Part shown: one piece after another, positions 26,605-34,478 of the stretch
How positions within the stretch are numbered: position 1 is the stretch's first letter
Layout: each line of letters opens with the position of its first letter
DNA from: a bacterium
GTDB lineage: Bacteria; Myxococcota_A; UBA9160; UBA6930
DNA: 38,019 bases
Direction of reading: 5' to 3'
Assembly (NCBI GenBank): GCA_024228115.1
Contig: JAAETT010000540.1
Location: 1 to 38,019, forward strand
Notes under the pieces: model-generated
Seen by the model: the letters and a program-made list of their open reading frames with translations, nothing else
The model's database searches: none
What the model was told of the DNA's origin: nothing
Position numbers and translations under genes: made by a program

Positions 26605-26687
26605 CGGGACCCTCCACTGCTACTAGGGGGTATGTGGTGTGAGCCCCATCGAAATGTCACAACCCCCGGGGGTCGACACCGAATACG
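26605..26687 (-). promoter_or_regulatory. Upstream region of the CotH gene with a GC palindrome
   Basis: The 83 bases between the CotH start and palindrome 3 hold the ribosome site GGAGG just upstream of the ATG and a 12-base perfect palindrome ACCCCCGGGGGT (about 26663-26674). The palindrome could be an operator; no -35/-10 pair is convincing. Confidence 0.25.
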
Positions 26688-26774
26688 TCAACAGCGAGGA
26701 CGGGGTTTACAATTGACTTCTTTGGCGGCTCTGCCGCCAAAGAAGTCAATTGTAAACCCCGTCCTCGCTGTTGA
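26688..26774. repeat. Long palindrome 3 (42-bp perfect arms)
   Basis: Arms 26688-26729 and 26733-26774 are perfectly complementary around TCT. The sequence matches palindrome 2 across nearly the whole arm, but AGCGGGGACGG is AGCGAGGACGG here and GACTTGTTTGG is GACTTCTTTGG; in both cases the opposite arm carries the matching change. It ends 1 base before the egtB stop codon and lies upstream of the CotH gene, same strand. Confidence 0.95.
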
Positions 26775-26775
26775 G

Positions 26776-28047
26776 TTACTCGTCGCGAGCGAGGCGGATT
26801 CCGCTGAATTGCCAGCGGGCGTCCGGGTAGAAGAAATTGCGGTAGGTCGGCCGGAGGTGGGCGTTCGAGGTTGCGCAGGAGCCGCCGCGGAGTACGAGCT
26901 GGTTGACCATGAACTTGCCGTTGTACTCGCCGATCGCACCAGGCGCAGCCCGATAGCCGGGATAGGGTGAGTAGGCGCTGGCCGTCCACTCCCACGTATC
27001 CCCGAAGAGCTGGCGTGGGCCATCCGCAGGTTCACCCGTCGGTGCCGGGGTGGGATGGAATCGGGCGTTCTCGACAAAATTTCCCTTCATCGGCTGGGAT
27101 GCCGCAACGACCTCCCACTCCTGCTCGGTGGGCAAGCGTGCGCCGGCCCAGCGGGCGTAGGCATCGGCTTCGTAGGCGCTCACGTGTGTGACCGGCTCGC
27201 TCAGGCAAAGCCCCCGAGGCCCGCCGAGCGTCTGGATACACCGGGCACCGTCTTCATCGAACCAGTAGAGGGGCGCGCACCATCCGCGCTCGTTCACCGT
27301 CGCCCAGCCGTCGGATAACCAATGCTCTGGCCGACGATAGCCGCCGTCCTCGATGAACTCGAGGAACTCCCCGTTCGTCACCAGGCGCGAAGCAAGCCGG
27401 GCCTCCCGCAACAGGACTTCGTGTTGGGGCGCTTCGTTGTCGAACGCAAAACCCGGGCCCGCGTAGCCCACCTGATGGATCCCACCGGGCACGGCATGCC
27501 AACCCAACGTTTCGACCGATCCCTCGTGAGGAGTTTCGAGATCTTCGCGGTAGGCGGGATGACTGGGATTGCGCGCGAGCAGATGTTTCACATCGGTGAG
27601 AATCAGCTCCTGGTGTTGCTGCTCGTGGTGAAGACCTACTTCGACCACGCCCTGCTCCGATGTACTGAGCGCACCCGCCTCGAGCAGGCGCAACATGGCC
27701 GCGTCCACGTGCTCCCGGTAGGCCATCACCTCTGCGAGCCCGGGTCGAGTGACCAGGCCGCGCTCCGGGCGAAAGAACTGATCCCCGACCGCGTTGTAGT
27801 AGGAGTTGAAGAGCACGCGAAATTCCGGATGGAAGGGTCTGAAGCCGTCTTCGCTTTGCTCCAGGATGAAGGTCTCGAAGAACCAGCTGGTGTGGGCGAG
27901 ATGCCACTTCACCGGGCTCGCCTCGGTCATCGATTGCGCGGTGCAATCCTCCGGCGAAAGTGGAGCGACGAGCGCTCGGGTGGCTTCTCGGATCGCCAGG
28001 TAACGACGGGCCAGATCGGCCTCGGCAGCTTGCGAATGCTCCGGCAT
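26776..28047 (-). CDS. egtB: EgtB-type sulfoxide synthase
   Basis: A 423-residue non-haem iron enzyme that joins hercynine and a thiol (cysteine or gamma-glutamylcysteine) by an oxygen-dependent C-S bond in ergothioneine biosynthesis. The N-terminal DinB-like domain gives the iron ligands: KWHLAH (His52) and HHEQQH (His141 and His145). The C-terminal formylglycine-generating-enzyme-like domain includes YEADAYARWAGARLPTEQEW, QLFGDTWEW and the terminal RPTYRNFFYPDARWQFSGIR. egtD (hercynine synthase) is not next to it. The selenium homologue SenA is possible in principle but no senB/senC neighbour is seen. It follows tmk by 11 bases. Confidence 0.9.
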   Translation of the reverse strand: MPEHSQAAEADLARRYLAIREATRALVAPLSPEDCTAQSMTEASPVKWHLAHTSWFFETFILEQSEDGFRPFHPEFRVLFNSYYNAVGDQFFRPERGLVTRPGLAEVMAYREHVDAAMLRLLEAGALSTSEQGVVEVGLHHEQQHQELILTDVKHLLARNPSHPAYREDLETPHEGSVETLGWHAVPGGIHQVGYAGPGFAFDNEAPQHEVLLREARLASRLVTNGEFLEFIEDGGYRRPEHWLSDGWATVNERGWCAPLYWFDEDGARCIQTLGGPRGLCLSEPVTHVSAYEADAYARWAGARLPTEQEWEVVAASQPMKGNFVENARFHPTPAPTGEPADGPRQLFGDTWEWTASAYSPYPGYRAAPGAIGEYNGKFMVNQLVLRGGSCATSNAHLRPTYRNFFYPDARWQFSGIRLARDE

Positions 28048-28058
28048 GGCTTGGAAGT

Positions 28059-28676
28059 CTACACGACCCGGCCGAGATGCTCAGAAACGATCTGTTGCAG
28101 GGAAGCGGCCACGGTTTCCTCCGATCCGCTCGCGTCCACGCGCATGAAGAACGGAAATGCGAAGGAGCGGTAGATTTCAGCCACCGCCTGGAGGCGCTCC
28201 TGGTCTTCGAACACCGGTTCGGCTGGGTCGCCGCGGGAGGCCACGCGTTCCAGCCCGGCTTTCGGCGCAAGATCGAGGTACAACACGAGATCCGGCGTCG
28301 GAAATTCCGTCTCGCTCTCTCTCAAGATGCGCTCAGGATCCAAGCCCCGCGCGCCTTGGTAGGCGGCCGAAGAAAAGTAGTAGCGATCACATACCACGAT
28401 GTGGCCGGCCGCCAGCGCGGGCTCGATCACATCGCGCACGTGCAGGCGACGCTGCTCCTGGAACCAGGCCAGTTCCTGCTCGGCGCTCACGCGCTTGCCA
28501 CTGCGCGCCATCTCGCGAATCCGCCGCCCGGCCTCGCAATCGTGTGGTTCCCGGGTGGCCACCACTGTGTGTCCCGCTTCTTCCAGCCACGCAACCAGCC
28601 TCGCCACCTGGGTCGATTTGCCGCTGCCATCGACGCCTTCGAAGACGATGAACACACCCCGCGCACCTGAGTTCAC
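28059..28676 (-). CDS. tmk: Thymidylate kinase
   Basis: A 205-residue dTMP kinase that makes dTDP for DNA synthesis. The P-loop is FEGVDGSGKST (residues 12-22), followed by the TREPHD motif (substrate region; the usual REPGG is shortened to REPHD), the DRYYFSSAAYQGARG motif and a lid region with arginines. It starts with GTG at 28676 preceded by GGGGAG. The next gene egtB begins 11 bases downstream, so the two are probably cotranscribed without a functional link. Confidence 0.93.
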   Translation of the reverse strand: MNSGARGVFIVFEGVDGSGKSTQVARLVAWLEEAGHTVVATREPHDCEAGRRIREMARSGKRVSAEQELAWFQEQRRLHVRDVIEPALAAGHIVVCDRYYFSSAAYQGARGLDPERILRESETEFPTPDLVLYLDLAPKAGLERVASRGDPAEPVFEDQERLQAVAEIYRSFAFPFFMRVDASGSEETVAASLQQIVSEHLGRVV

Positions 28677-28874
28677 GGCATGTCTCCCCGGCTAGGTTCA
28701 CGGCGATCGCCAGGCGCGGGTTGCCCGGTTCTGCAACTCCGCGTTGGTGTTCGTGATTCGATGCAATCGTGCACCGGCAGAGAGTGGCACGTGGATTGCG
28801 ATTACGAAATGGCATGACGCTTCACGGCGTCCGCCCGCAAGCATCCCTCGACGGGACCGGGGATCACGCGGGCA

Positions 28875-28958
28875 GAAGCCTCCGGGCGGGAGCTTGGTTG
28901 CGGCTCGGGGAATCAACACGGGGTGAGCCCCGCGTCGCTGCTCCCACCCGGAGGCTTC
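28875..28958. ncRNA. Possible structured RNA, multi-stem element
   Basis: The outer arms 28875-28893 and 28940-28958 pair over 19 positions with one C-A mismatch; the inner 46 bases fold a second hairpin (28919-28932). The structure stands alone in the atpE-tmk gap. Read on the minus strand it would lie in the tmk leader. It could be a leader element, a small RNA or a decayed repeat; I match it to no known family. Confidence 0.35.
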
Positions 28959-28978
28959 ACTTCCGCCCCTGAAATGAC

Positions 28979-29016
28979 GAACGGCCCGGCAGCGCGAAGC
29001 CACCGGGCCGCCGTTC
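28979..29016 (-). terminator. Terminator-like hairpin after atpE
   Basis: GAACGG and CGGCCCGG pair with CCGGGCCG and CCGTTC, leaving a small bulge, starting about 20 bases after the atpE stop. There is no clear U-tract, only GTCATTTC after the stem, so termination may be partial. Confidence 0.5.
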
Positions 29017-29034
29017 AGGCAGTGATTGCCGAAA

Positions 29035-29355
29035 CTATTGGATCTTGCCCTGGAGCAGGAAGCCAATCACGAGGCCGTAGATCGCGATCGACTCGATCAG
29101 GACCATGCCCAGGATGAAGTTGGTGAACATCGCTCCGGCCGCACCCGGGTTGCGAGCGATACCCGCAGTGGTGTTGCCGGCGGTCAGGCCCTGGCCGATG
29201 CCGCAGCCGAGACCCGCGAAGCCGATCGCGATCCCAGCACCGAGGGCGTAGCCCCAGCTGGCGTCGCCGCCGCCGCTGCCGTCCTGCGCGAAGGCCGCCA
29301 TGGGCACGAGGTAGACGACGAGCGTCCAGAGAAGAAGGTTGCCGAACTTACGCAT
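29035..29355 (-). CDS. atpE: ATP synthase F0 subunit c with signal peptide
   Basis: A 106-residue proteolipid. An N-terminal signal peptide (about residues 1-23, ending AAFAQ) precedes the two membrane helices. The GQG of helix 1, the loop AGIARNPGA and helix 2 with MVLIESIAIY carry the ion site. The essential carboxylate is Glu88; Gln55, Ser89 and Tyr93 also match positions that bind Na+ in Ilyobacter-type c rings. Na+ coupling is therefore possible, but proton-driven enzymes of related bacteria share some of these residues. It is last in the minus-strand F0 operon, 24 bases after atpB. Confidence 0.95.
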   Translation of the reverse strand: MRKFGNLLLWTLVVYLVPMAAFAQDGSGGGDASWGYALGAGIAIGFAGLGCGIGQGLTAGNTTAGIARNPGAAGAMFTNFILGMVLIESIAIYGLVIGFLLQGKIQ

Positions 29356-29379
29356 TGGGAAGGATCTCCTTGGTGAGAG

Positions 29380-30099
29380 CTAGTGCGCCTCTTCGAGGGC
29401 CAAGCCGATGTAGATCATCGAAAGCATCGCGAACACATAGGCCTGGAGGAACGCGACGAGCACGCCCAGACCCATGAAAATGGCCGGTACGACGACCGGA
29501 ACGAGACCGAGCCAGACCGCGACCACCGTGTGGTCAGCGAACATGTTCGCCAGCAGTCGGACTGCAAGCGTGAAGACCCGAGAGAGATGCGAGAGCAGCT
29601 CGATGGGCGCATAGAGCGGTGCCATCAGTCTGAGGTGGTAGGTCTTCTCGCCTAGCTTGAGGTCATACAGGCTGGGTCCGAGGAAGTGGTTCACATAGGA
29701 CCAGCCGTGCTCTTTGATTCCAACGTACTGGTGGATCACGAACGAGATGATCGCCCACGCCCAGGTGGTGCCCGCGCTGCTGGTAGCGCCGTCGAGGGTC
29801 GGAATCAGCCCGAGCAGGTTCGAGAACAGGATGAACAGGAAGAGCGTCCCGATGAAGGGGAAGTACTTCCGCCAGTTCGGGCCCATGTTCTCCTGCGCGA
29901 GGCCAGAGAGCATCTCGACCAGCAACTCGATGACGTTGCGAAGGGTGAATCCCTCATCGGGAATGACCCCGCCGTTGGCCGAGGCGAGCTTGGAGCGAAT
30001 CATCACGCCGGTCAGTAGCAGCAAGCCGCCGGCGAACAGCGAAGACCAGATCACCCACGGAATGTGGGTCGCATGCTCGAGGCCATGGAAGACGTTCAC
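29380..30099 (-). CDS. atpB: ATP synthase F0 subunit a
   Basis: A 239-residue inner-membrane protein forming the ion half-channels next to the c ring. The essential arginine lies in LAVRLLANMFADHTV (the family motif xLRLFxNxxAGH), and the last helices end LQAYVFAMLSMIYIGLALEEAH, typical of subunit a. The start overlaps the atpI stop by 4 bases (ATGA). Confidence 0.95.
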   Translation of the reverse strand: MNVFHGLEHATHIPWVIWSSLFAGGLLLLTGVMIRSKLASANGGVIPDEGFTLRNVIELLVEMLSGLAQENMGPNWRKYFPFIGTLFLFILFSNLLGLIPTLDGATSSAGTTWAWAIISFVIHQYVGIKEHGWSYVNHFLGPSLYDLKLGEKTYHLRLMAPLYAPIELLSHLSRVFTLAVRLLANMFADHTVVAVWLGLVPVVVPAIFMGLGVLVAFLQAYVFAMLSMIYIGLALEEAH

Positions 30100-30584
30100 G
30101 AAATCTCGTCCTCTTCTTCATCCGGCGGCGCGTTCTCATGGGCCAGCCAGGGGTTCCAGATATCCCATGCGGGATCGTCGTCGGGCAGAGCGGGAGCGGT
30201 CGGATCGATCGCCGGGCGGGAGCGCCAGGCCGCGACCACGACCGCGGGCATGATCAGGGAGAGCCCCACGAGCAGGCCGACCGGGTGCATGCCCTCGCGA
30301 AGGGCAAAGAACAACACGGCGGCCAGCAGCAGGAAGCGCAAACCGAAGGCTCCCACAGCAGGCCCTGCGCCAGAAACGCCCTCGGTTCCCATGCCGAAGA
30401 TCCGATGACAGGAGCTGTAGAGGGAACGGAAGTTCATCACCTCGAGGCCCGCACCCAGCGCCAACGCAAACGCGAAACGCGGAGACACCCACGCATAGGA
30501 CGCCGCCGTGGCCCCCGCGGAAAACGCGAGGTTCCAGCCGAGCACGGAGCCTTGCTGCATGGTGTCAATCGGTTGAGTCGTCAT
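30096..30584 (-). CDS. atpI: ATP synthase accessory protein AtpI-like
   Basis: A 162-residue membrane protein with about four hydrophobic segments and an acidic C-terminal tail ending DEEEDEIS. Sequence similarity to AtpI is weak by eye, as is usual; the call rests on size, topology and its place before atpB. AtpI helps c-ring assembly. It overlaps atpZ by 20 bases and atpB by 4. Confidence 0.75.
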   Translation of the reverse strand: MTTQPIDTMQQGSVLGWNLAFSAGATAASYAWVSPRFAFALALGAGLEVMNFRSLYSSCHRIFGMGTEGVSGAGPAVGAFGLRFLLLAAVLFFALREGMHPVGLLVGLSLIMPAVVVAAWRSRPAIDPTAPALPDDDPAWDIWNPWLAHENAPPDEEEDEIS

Positions 30585-30942
30585 CGTCTCTGTCGCCCAG
30601 GATCATCCAACCCGGGTGGTCGTCATCGTTGTTCGGTTCCAGCCAGGCGGCTGGGTCTTCATCTTGTTGCGGTGCGGCGAGCGCTTCAGCCTCGACCATC
30701 TTTCGGAGCCGGAGCAGGTTCCGAACGAATGCGGCGAATCCCAATCCCAGACCGATCATCACCAGCCAGGGATCCGTCCCGAGCCAACGATCCACCGCCC
30801 AGCCGATGCCCCCACCAATGGGGATGGCAAGAACGGCCTCGCTGGCGCGGGCCATCGCGCGGCTGCCCCCACCGGGGAGGCTTCCGTCGGACCCGTCGTC
30901 CCGACCGTCCTGGCCATGCTGGCCGAACTGATCCTGCTTCAC
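30565..30942 (-). CDS. atpZ: AtpZ-like F0 accessory membrane protein
   Basis: A 125-residue protein with two membrane helices (VLAIPIGGGIGWAVDRWLG and WLVMIGLGLGFAAFVRNLLRL) joined by a short turn, the pattern of AtpZ, a small partner of AtpI proposed to form a Ca2+/Mg2+ channel. Long polar N- and C-terminal tails (GQHGQDGRDDGSDG, DRDDDDSTD) are unlike the compact E. coli-type AtpZ. First gene of the atpZ-atpI-atpB-atpE run; the F1 genes are not in this window. Confidence 0.8.
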   Translation of the reverse strand: MKQDQFGQHGQDGRDDGSDGSLPGGGSRAMARASEAVLAIPIGGGIGWAVDRWLGTDPWLVMIGLGLGFAAFVRNLLRLRKMVEAEALAAPQQDEDPAAWLEPNNDDDHPGWMILGDRDDDDSTD

Positions 30943-31024
30943 GATCTGTACCTGCCTCCGGGGACTGGCCGAGCCAACCCCGGTAGGGAAGCGGCGCGGA
31001 TCCTAGCCGATGGCCCGGAGGGCC

Positions 31025-32335
31025 TCAACGCACCCGAGCGGCCTTTTCGAACGCGATTTCAGCCGCTTGGAGGGTCTCGCAAAGCTCCGAGGGACGATGG
31101 GCCAGGGAGACGAAAGCCGCCTCGAACGGAGAGGGCGCCAGATAGACCCCCTGCTCCAGCAGGCTCTTGAAAAAGACCTGGAAGCGGGCCTCGTGAGCCT
31201 TCTTGGCGTCCTCGAAGTTCCGCACCGGGCCGGGGTGGAAGAAGAACCCGAACATCCCGCCGACCGCGGTGGTGGTGAACTCGATATCTGCCGCCTTGGC
31301 GCGCTGGGCCAGGCCCTCGGTCAGGAAGGCGGTCTTCTCGGCCAGGGCGTCGTAGACTCCGGGCTCGGCCAGGCGTCGAAGGGTCTCCCGCCCGGCGGCC
31401 ACCGCCAGTGGATTTCCCGAGAGTGTCCCCGCCTGGTAGACCGGCCCGGCTGGAGCGATCTCCCGCATCAGGTCCCTGCGCCCGCCGTAGGCCGCAGCCG
31501 GCAAGCCCCCGCCGATCACCTTGCCGAACGTCGTGAGATCCGGCTTCACCTTGTAGAGGCACTGGGCCCCGCCCCAGGCGACCCGGAAACCGGTCATCAC
31601 CTCGTCGAAGATGAGTAGTGCACCGTGCCGATCGCAAAGATCCCGCAGGCCCTGCAGGAAGCCCGGCAGGGGTGGCACGCAGCCCATGTTGCCCGCCACC
31701 GGCTCGACCAACACGCAGGCCAGATCCGCACCGTGATGCTTGAAGGCCGCCGCCACCGACGAGAGATCGTTGAAGGCCGCTTGAATGGTGAGCTTCACGA
31801 ACTCTTCCGGTACACCGGGGGAGCCGGGAATACCGAGGGTGGCGACGCCGGAGCCGGCGCCTACCAGCAGCGCATCCGAATGGCCGTGATAGCAGCCGGT
31901 GAATTTCAGGATCTTCTTGCGGCCGGTCGCAGCCCGGGCCAGACGAATCGCGCTCATCGTGGCTTCCGTGCCCGACGACACGAAGCGCACCTGCTGCACG
32001 CTGGGAACGGCCTTGCAGACCTGTTCTGCGATTTCGATTTCGCCCTCGGTCGGCGCACCGAAACTCGTGCCTGCCGAGGCGGCTTGCTTGACCGCCCGTA
32101 CGACACGCGCGTCCGAGTGGCCGAGGATCAGCGGCCCCCAGGAACCCACGTAATCGATGTAACGATTGCCATCCACATCGGTGACATGGGCTCCCTTGCC
32201 GGAAGCGATGAAAGGCGGCGTACCGCCAACCGCTCCGTACGCTCGCACCGGGCTGTTCACGCCGCCAGGGATGAAACGCTTGGCGCGGCGGAAGAGCTCT
32301 TTCGAGCGAGAGAGGTCCAGGCCTTTGGGGGGCAT
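31025..32335 (-). CDS. hemL: Glutamate-1-semialdehyde 2,1-aminomutase
   Basis: A 436-residue PLP enzyme making 5-aminolevulinate for haem and tetrapyrroles by the C5 pathway. It begins SKELFRRAKRFIPGGVNSPVRA, has DVDGNRYIDYVGSWGPLILGH, DEVMTGFRV and the PLP lysine in TFGKVIGGGLP near residue 270, and ends in the usual YLAPSPFEAAFVSLAH. The start is the ATG at 32335; the open frame upstream is not supported by family similarity. It sits about 80 bases upstream of atpZ on the same strand, so it might share a transcript with the F0 genes. Confidence 0.95.
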   Translation of the reverse strand: MPPKGLDLSRSKELFRRAKRFIPGGVNSPVRAYGAVGGTPPFIASGKGAHVTDVDGNRYIDYVGSWGPLILGHSDARVVRAVKQAASAGTSFGAPTEGEIEIAEQVCKAVPSVQQVRFVSSGTEATMSAIRLARAATGRKKILKFTGCYHGHSDALLVGAGSGVATLGIPGSPGVPEEFVKLTIQAAFNDLSSVAAAFKHHGADLACVLVEPVAGNMGCVPPLPGFLQGLRDLCDRHGALLIFDEVMTGFRVAWGGAQCLYKVKPDLTTFGKVIGGGLPAAAYGGRRDLMREIAPAGPVYQAGTLSGNPLAVAAGRETLRRLAEPGVYDALAEKTAFLTEGLAQRAKAADIEFTTTAVGGMFGFFFHPGPVRNFEDAKKAHEARFQVFFKSLLEQGVYLAPSPFEAAFVSLAHRPSELCETLQAAEIAFEKAARVR

Positions 32336-32436
32336 GGGCGGGTATTTAGCCCGCGTCGTGCGAGGGGCAAGGCCGGATGTCCCCGTGGGGAGTTCCCGCT
32401 GCGGGTCGTTCGATCGACACGGTAGACGCCGTGCAA

Positions 32437-32458
32437 CGCCCGAAGGTTTCCTCGGGCG
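32437..32458. terminator. Hairpin after the CARDB-like gene
   Basis: CGCCCGAAGG and CCTCGGGCG pair around TTT with one bulged A. It lies 26 bases past the stop of the CARDB-like gene on the minus strand and about 100 bases before hemL. No U-tract follows, so its role as a terminator is tentative. Confidence 0.4.
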
Positions 32459-32484
32459 CTTGCCGGGGGAGCCGATGCCCCAGC

Positions 32485-33744
32485 TCAGAACCCCGAGCGG
32501 CCCTCCGCGACAGGCTCGAAGCAGATCTGCGCAGGGTAGACTTCGTGGCCCTCCGGCTGGATACGCGGATGCGGCGTTCCGCCGACCTCCCCAGAGCTGC
32601 TCCAGCCCCTCATCTCGTGAACCGACTGCCTGGCGTCGCAGTTGCCCGGGAAGCCCGGCCAGAAGTGAGGAACCTGGAAGCGGTGGACGCGCTTGCCCGT
32701 ATTGCCACGGCGGCAATCCCGGTCTCGACTGCAGTCCATGTCCCGCGCCTTCATCACGAACTCGATCGTCTCGCCCTCGTAGGCATAGGCTTCAGCCGTC
32801 GCCGCGTGCGGGACTCCCACGAGATCGCCATCCCGCACCTTGAGATGGCTTGGGCTGTGTGCGAGCCGGTCTCCCGATCGTCCAGACTGCATGATGCCGA
32901 GATTCGGGTGGTCATGGGTCGTTTCGCTTGCGTTGTGAAGCTGGGTCTTGATCCACTCGATCTCGCAGACGTCGCCGGCACCCCGGCCGCAGCGCATCCA
33001 GAAGACGAGATTCGAGAGCTTGACGCGCACCCTTCGCTCCCCACGCGCGGCCGGCGTTTGGCGATCATCGCGGAGCACCTCCACCAGACGCGCGGACACC
33101 CGATCGTTCGCCGGGTTCGGATCCGCATAGCCTTCGCCACGCCGCATCGAGGGGCTCACGGATGCATGCACCGAGAGTTCTTCGCGCGGGCGGGTATAAC
33201 GCTCGGAGCATCGCGGGTTGCGGGTGCGAACGACGACTTGGCGCGTCTCACCCACTCGGAGGCCTGAGACCGGAACGACGGGATTGCCACTAGGCCAGTC
33301 GCAGGCGTCGCCCGCGTCGACGCGCACGGAGACGATCGCCTTGCGGGCGAGCGCAGTGGGACCGTTGTTCTTCACCTCGACGACGACCTCGACCCGAGGC
33401 AGGACGGCCTCGACGATGCGGATGCCGATATCGGCTTTCGGCCGGCTATCGACCTGGTTCGGATCGAGCTGCCCCATTCCCGGCCGCATTGGCGAAGGCC
33501 TCACGGCGCCCGGCGTGGTGACCTCCTCGGGCACCTTGCCTTTGCGCGGGTCGTGCCGCTTCGGCTTCGGAACCCGCTTCTGCGGCGCGTCGGGATCCTG
33601 CGCCGGCACGGGGCTCGTCACCTTGCCCTGCCCACCGAGCGGATCTCCCTCGAGCAGGTCTTCGCGGACCTGCGCCGCGCCCGAGGCCGCGACCAGGCAG
33701 GTAAGGGCGAGCACCAGGACCCATTGCATCGCTCGAATCGACAT
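32485..33744 (-). CDS. Secreted CARDB-domain protein, unknown function
   Basis: A 419-residue exported protein. Signal peptide: MSIRAMQWVLVLALTCLVAASGAAQ. After a Pro/Lys-rich linker, residues about 95-220 look like a CARDB adhesion-type beta-sandwich (KADIGIRIVEAVLPRVEVVVEVKNNG, GLRVGETRQVVVRT, ADPNPANDRVSA). The last 180 residues contain several cysteines (CSRDRDC, ICFEP) and I recognise no domain there. I chose the ATG at 33744 because GGGAGG precedes it by 7 bases. It is the last housekeeping-side gene before the scarred region. Confidence 0.7.
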   Translation of the reverse strand: MSIRAMQWVLVLALTCLVAASGAAQVREDLLEGDPLGGQGKVTSPVPAQDPDAPQKRVPKPKRHDPRKGKVPEEVTTPGAVRPSPMRPGMGQLDPNQVDSRPKADIGIRIVEAVLPRVEVVVEVKNNGPTALARKAIVSVRVDAGDACDWPSGNPVVPVSGLRVGETRQVVVRTRNPRCSERYTRPREELSVHASVSPSMRRGEGYADPNPANDRVSARLVEVLRDDRQTPAARGERRVRVKLSNLVFWMRCGRGAGDVCEIEWIKTQLHNASETTHDHPNLGIMQSGRSGDRLAHSPSHLKVRDGDLVGVPHAATAEAYAYEGETIEFVMKARDMDCSRDRDCRRGNTGKRVHRFQVPHFWPGFPGNCDARQSVHEMRGWSSSGEVGGTPHPRIQPEGHEVYPAQICFEPVAEGRSGF

Positions 33745-33923
33745 CGGTTTCCTCCCGGAGACAGACCATCTCACATCTGAGTCGTCGGGGGTGGCCCGGT
33801 GGTTCAATCCGGAATGGCGGAAGCCGAAGCCACCGCCGGGCGCAGAAAGGGAGGTTGCGGTCTTCCTCCTCCGGAATGCTGCCAGCCAATGGCGGTGCCG
33901 AACCCATCCGGCGACGATGCGGC

Positions 33924-33990
33924 ACAGAAAGGTCGATTCGAACCCCCGACCCCCAGGTTCGAAGCCTGGTGCTCAACCACAGCCGGCGAC
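33924..33990 (-). pseudogene. Degenerate tRNA-Arg(TCG)-like sequence
   Basis: On the minus strand there is a perfect anticodon arm (CCAGG, loop CTTCGAA, CCTGG; anticodon TCG), a partial D-arm (GGCTGTGGTTGAGCA, which looks like GGCTcaGTGGTTGAGCA with two bases lost) and a T-loop GGGGGTTCGAAT. The T-stem has mismatches (GGGGG against CGACC) and no matching acceptor stem can be found, so it is probably a remnant. It lies just before repeat copy A and could mark an old integration site. Confidence 0.45.
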
Positions 33991-34018
33991 CGAGACACGA
34001 GCGGATGCGGGCGTGATT
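33991..34018. other. Short intergenic stretch before repeat copy A
   Basis: Between the tRNA-like remnant and repeat A nothing identifiable is present. Together with 33745-33923, which also shows no gene or clear structure, this makes about 370 bases without an intact gene between the CARDB-like gene and the GGDEF fragment. Confidence 0.4.
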
Positions 34019-34121
34019 CCCAATGGGCGCTCCGCTAGCGATGAGTCCTCATTCTCCCCAGAGGGACTTGTCAAATCACCCCCGTATCGGACACGAATCA
34101 CCCGTTGGAACTCCTATTCTC
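34019..34121. repeat. 103-bp direct repeat, copy A
   Basis: Matches copy B (37469-37571) at all but about seven positions, in the same orientation. It contains the near-palindrome ATGAGTCCTCAT and two similar blocks, GGACTTGTCAAATCACCC and GGACACGAATCACCC. The GGDEF-like gene on the minus strand runs into it and stops within its first few bases. Confidence 0.9.
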
Positions 34122-34413
34122 GACAGATCGCTTCCAGGTTCTCGATGCGGCACACCGCCAGGGCCAGGGCGTGCTCGCGACCCTGGCTGCGCGAGATCTC
34201 CCCGTGAATGCGCTTGGAGATGTAGCTCGCGTTGGGGAGCCCCGTCTCCTCGTCGAAGTTCCGGTGTCGGCGGGCCCGGGCCTGGAAGAGGGGGTTCATG
34301 ACCGCGCACCCCACGTAGGAGACGAAGTGCGAGAAGCTCTGGAAGTCGTCGGTGCCGAAGTGGTCGGCGTAGAAGTGATCCGGGAGGGAGAGGAACTCCA
34401 ACAGGGGATCCAT
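34114..34413 (-). pseudogene. Truncated GGDEF-like protein
   Basis: A 99-residue remnant. After about 53 residues of unknown type it shows the start of a diguanylate-cyclase-like domain: FDEETGLPNASYISKRIHGEI followed by ALALAVCRIENLEAI, then it stops at a TAG inside repeat A. The catalytic GGDEF motif and the whole C-terminal half of the domain are missing, so no cyclase activity is expected. It is divergent from the LuxR-type gene. Confidence 0.6.
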
Positions 34414-34478
34414 GTGCGATAAGGGGTGTGCCTTGACAAGAAGAAGAACACACACCCGGGGGGGCGGGGACGAATCGC

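Larger units (their letters stand above)
28677..29034 (-). other. Structured intergenic region between atpE and tmk
   Basis: A 358-base gap with no convincing gene. It holds two hairpins: one right after atpE (28979-29016, listed separately) and one larger structure at 28875-28958 made of a 19-bp stem with one mismatch (arms 28875-28893 and 28940-28958) that encloses a small CGGGG-TGAG-CCCCG hairpin at 28919-28932. The part nearer tmk shows no feature I can name. Confidence 0.6.

Noticed and set aside
26776-28047. SenA (selenoneine synthase) instead of EgtB
   Set aside because: No senB or senC-like gene is adjacent, and the C-terminal sequence fits EgtB. The nearby selenoprotein alone is not evidence.
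34433-34461. A sigma-70 promoter from TTGACA at 34433
   Set aside because: The position 17 bases downstream is GC-rich with no -10 box.
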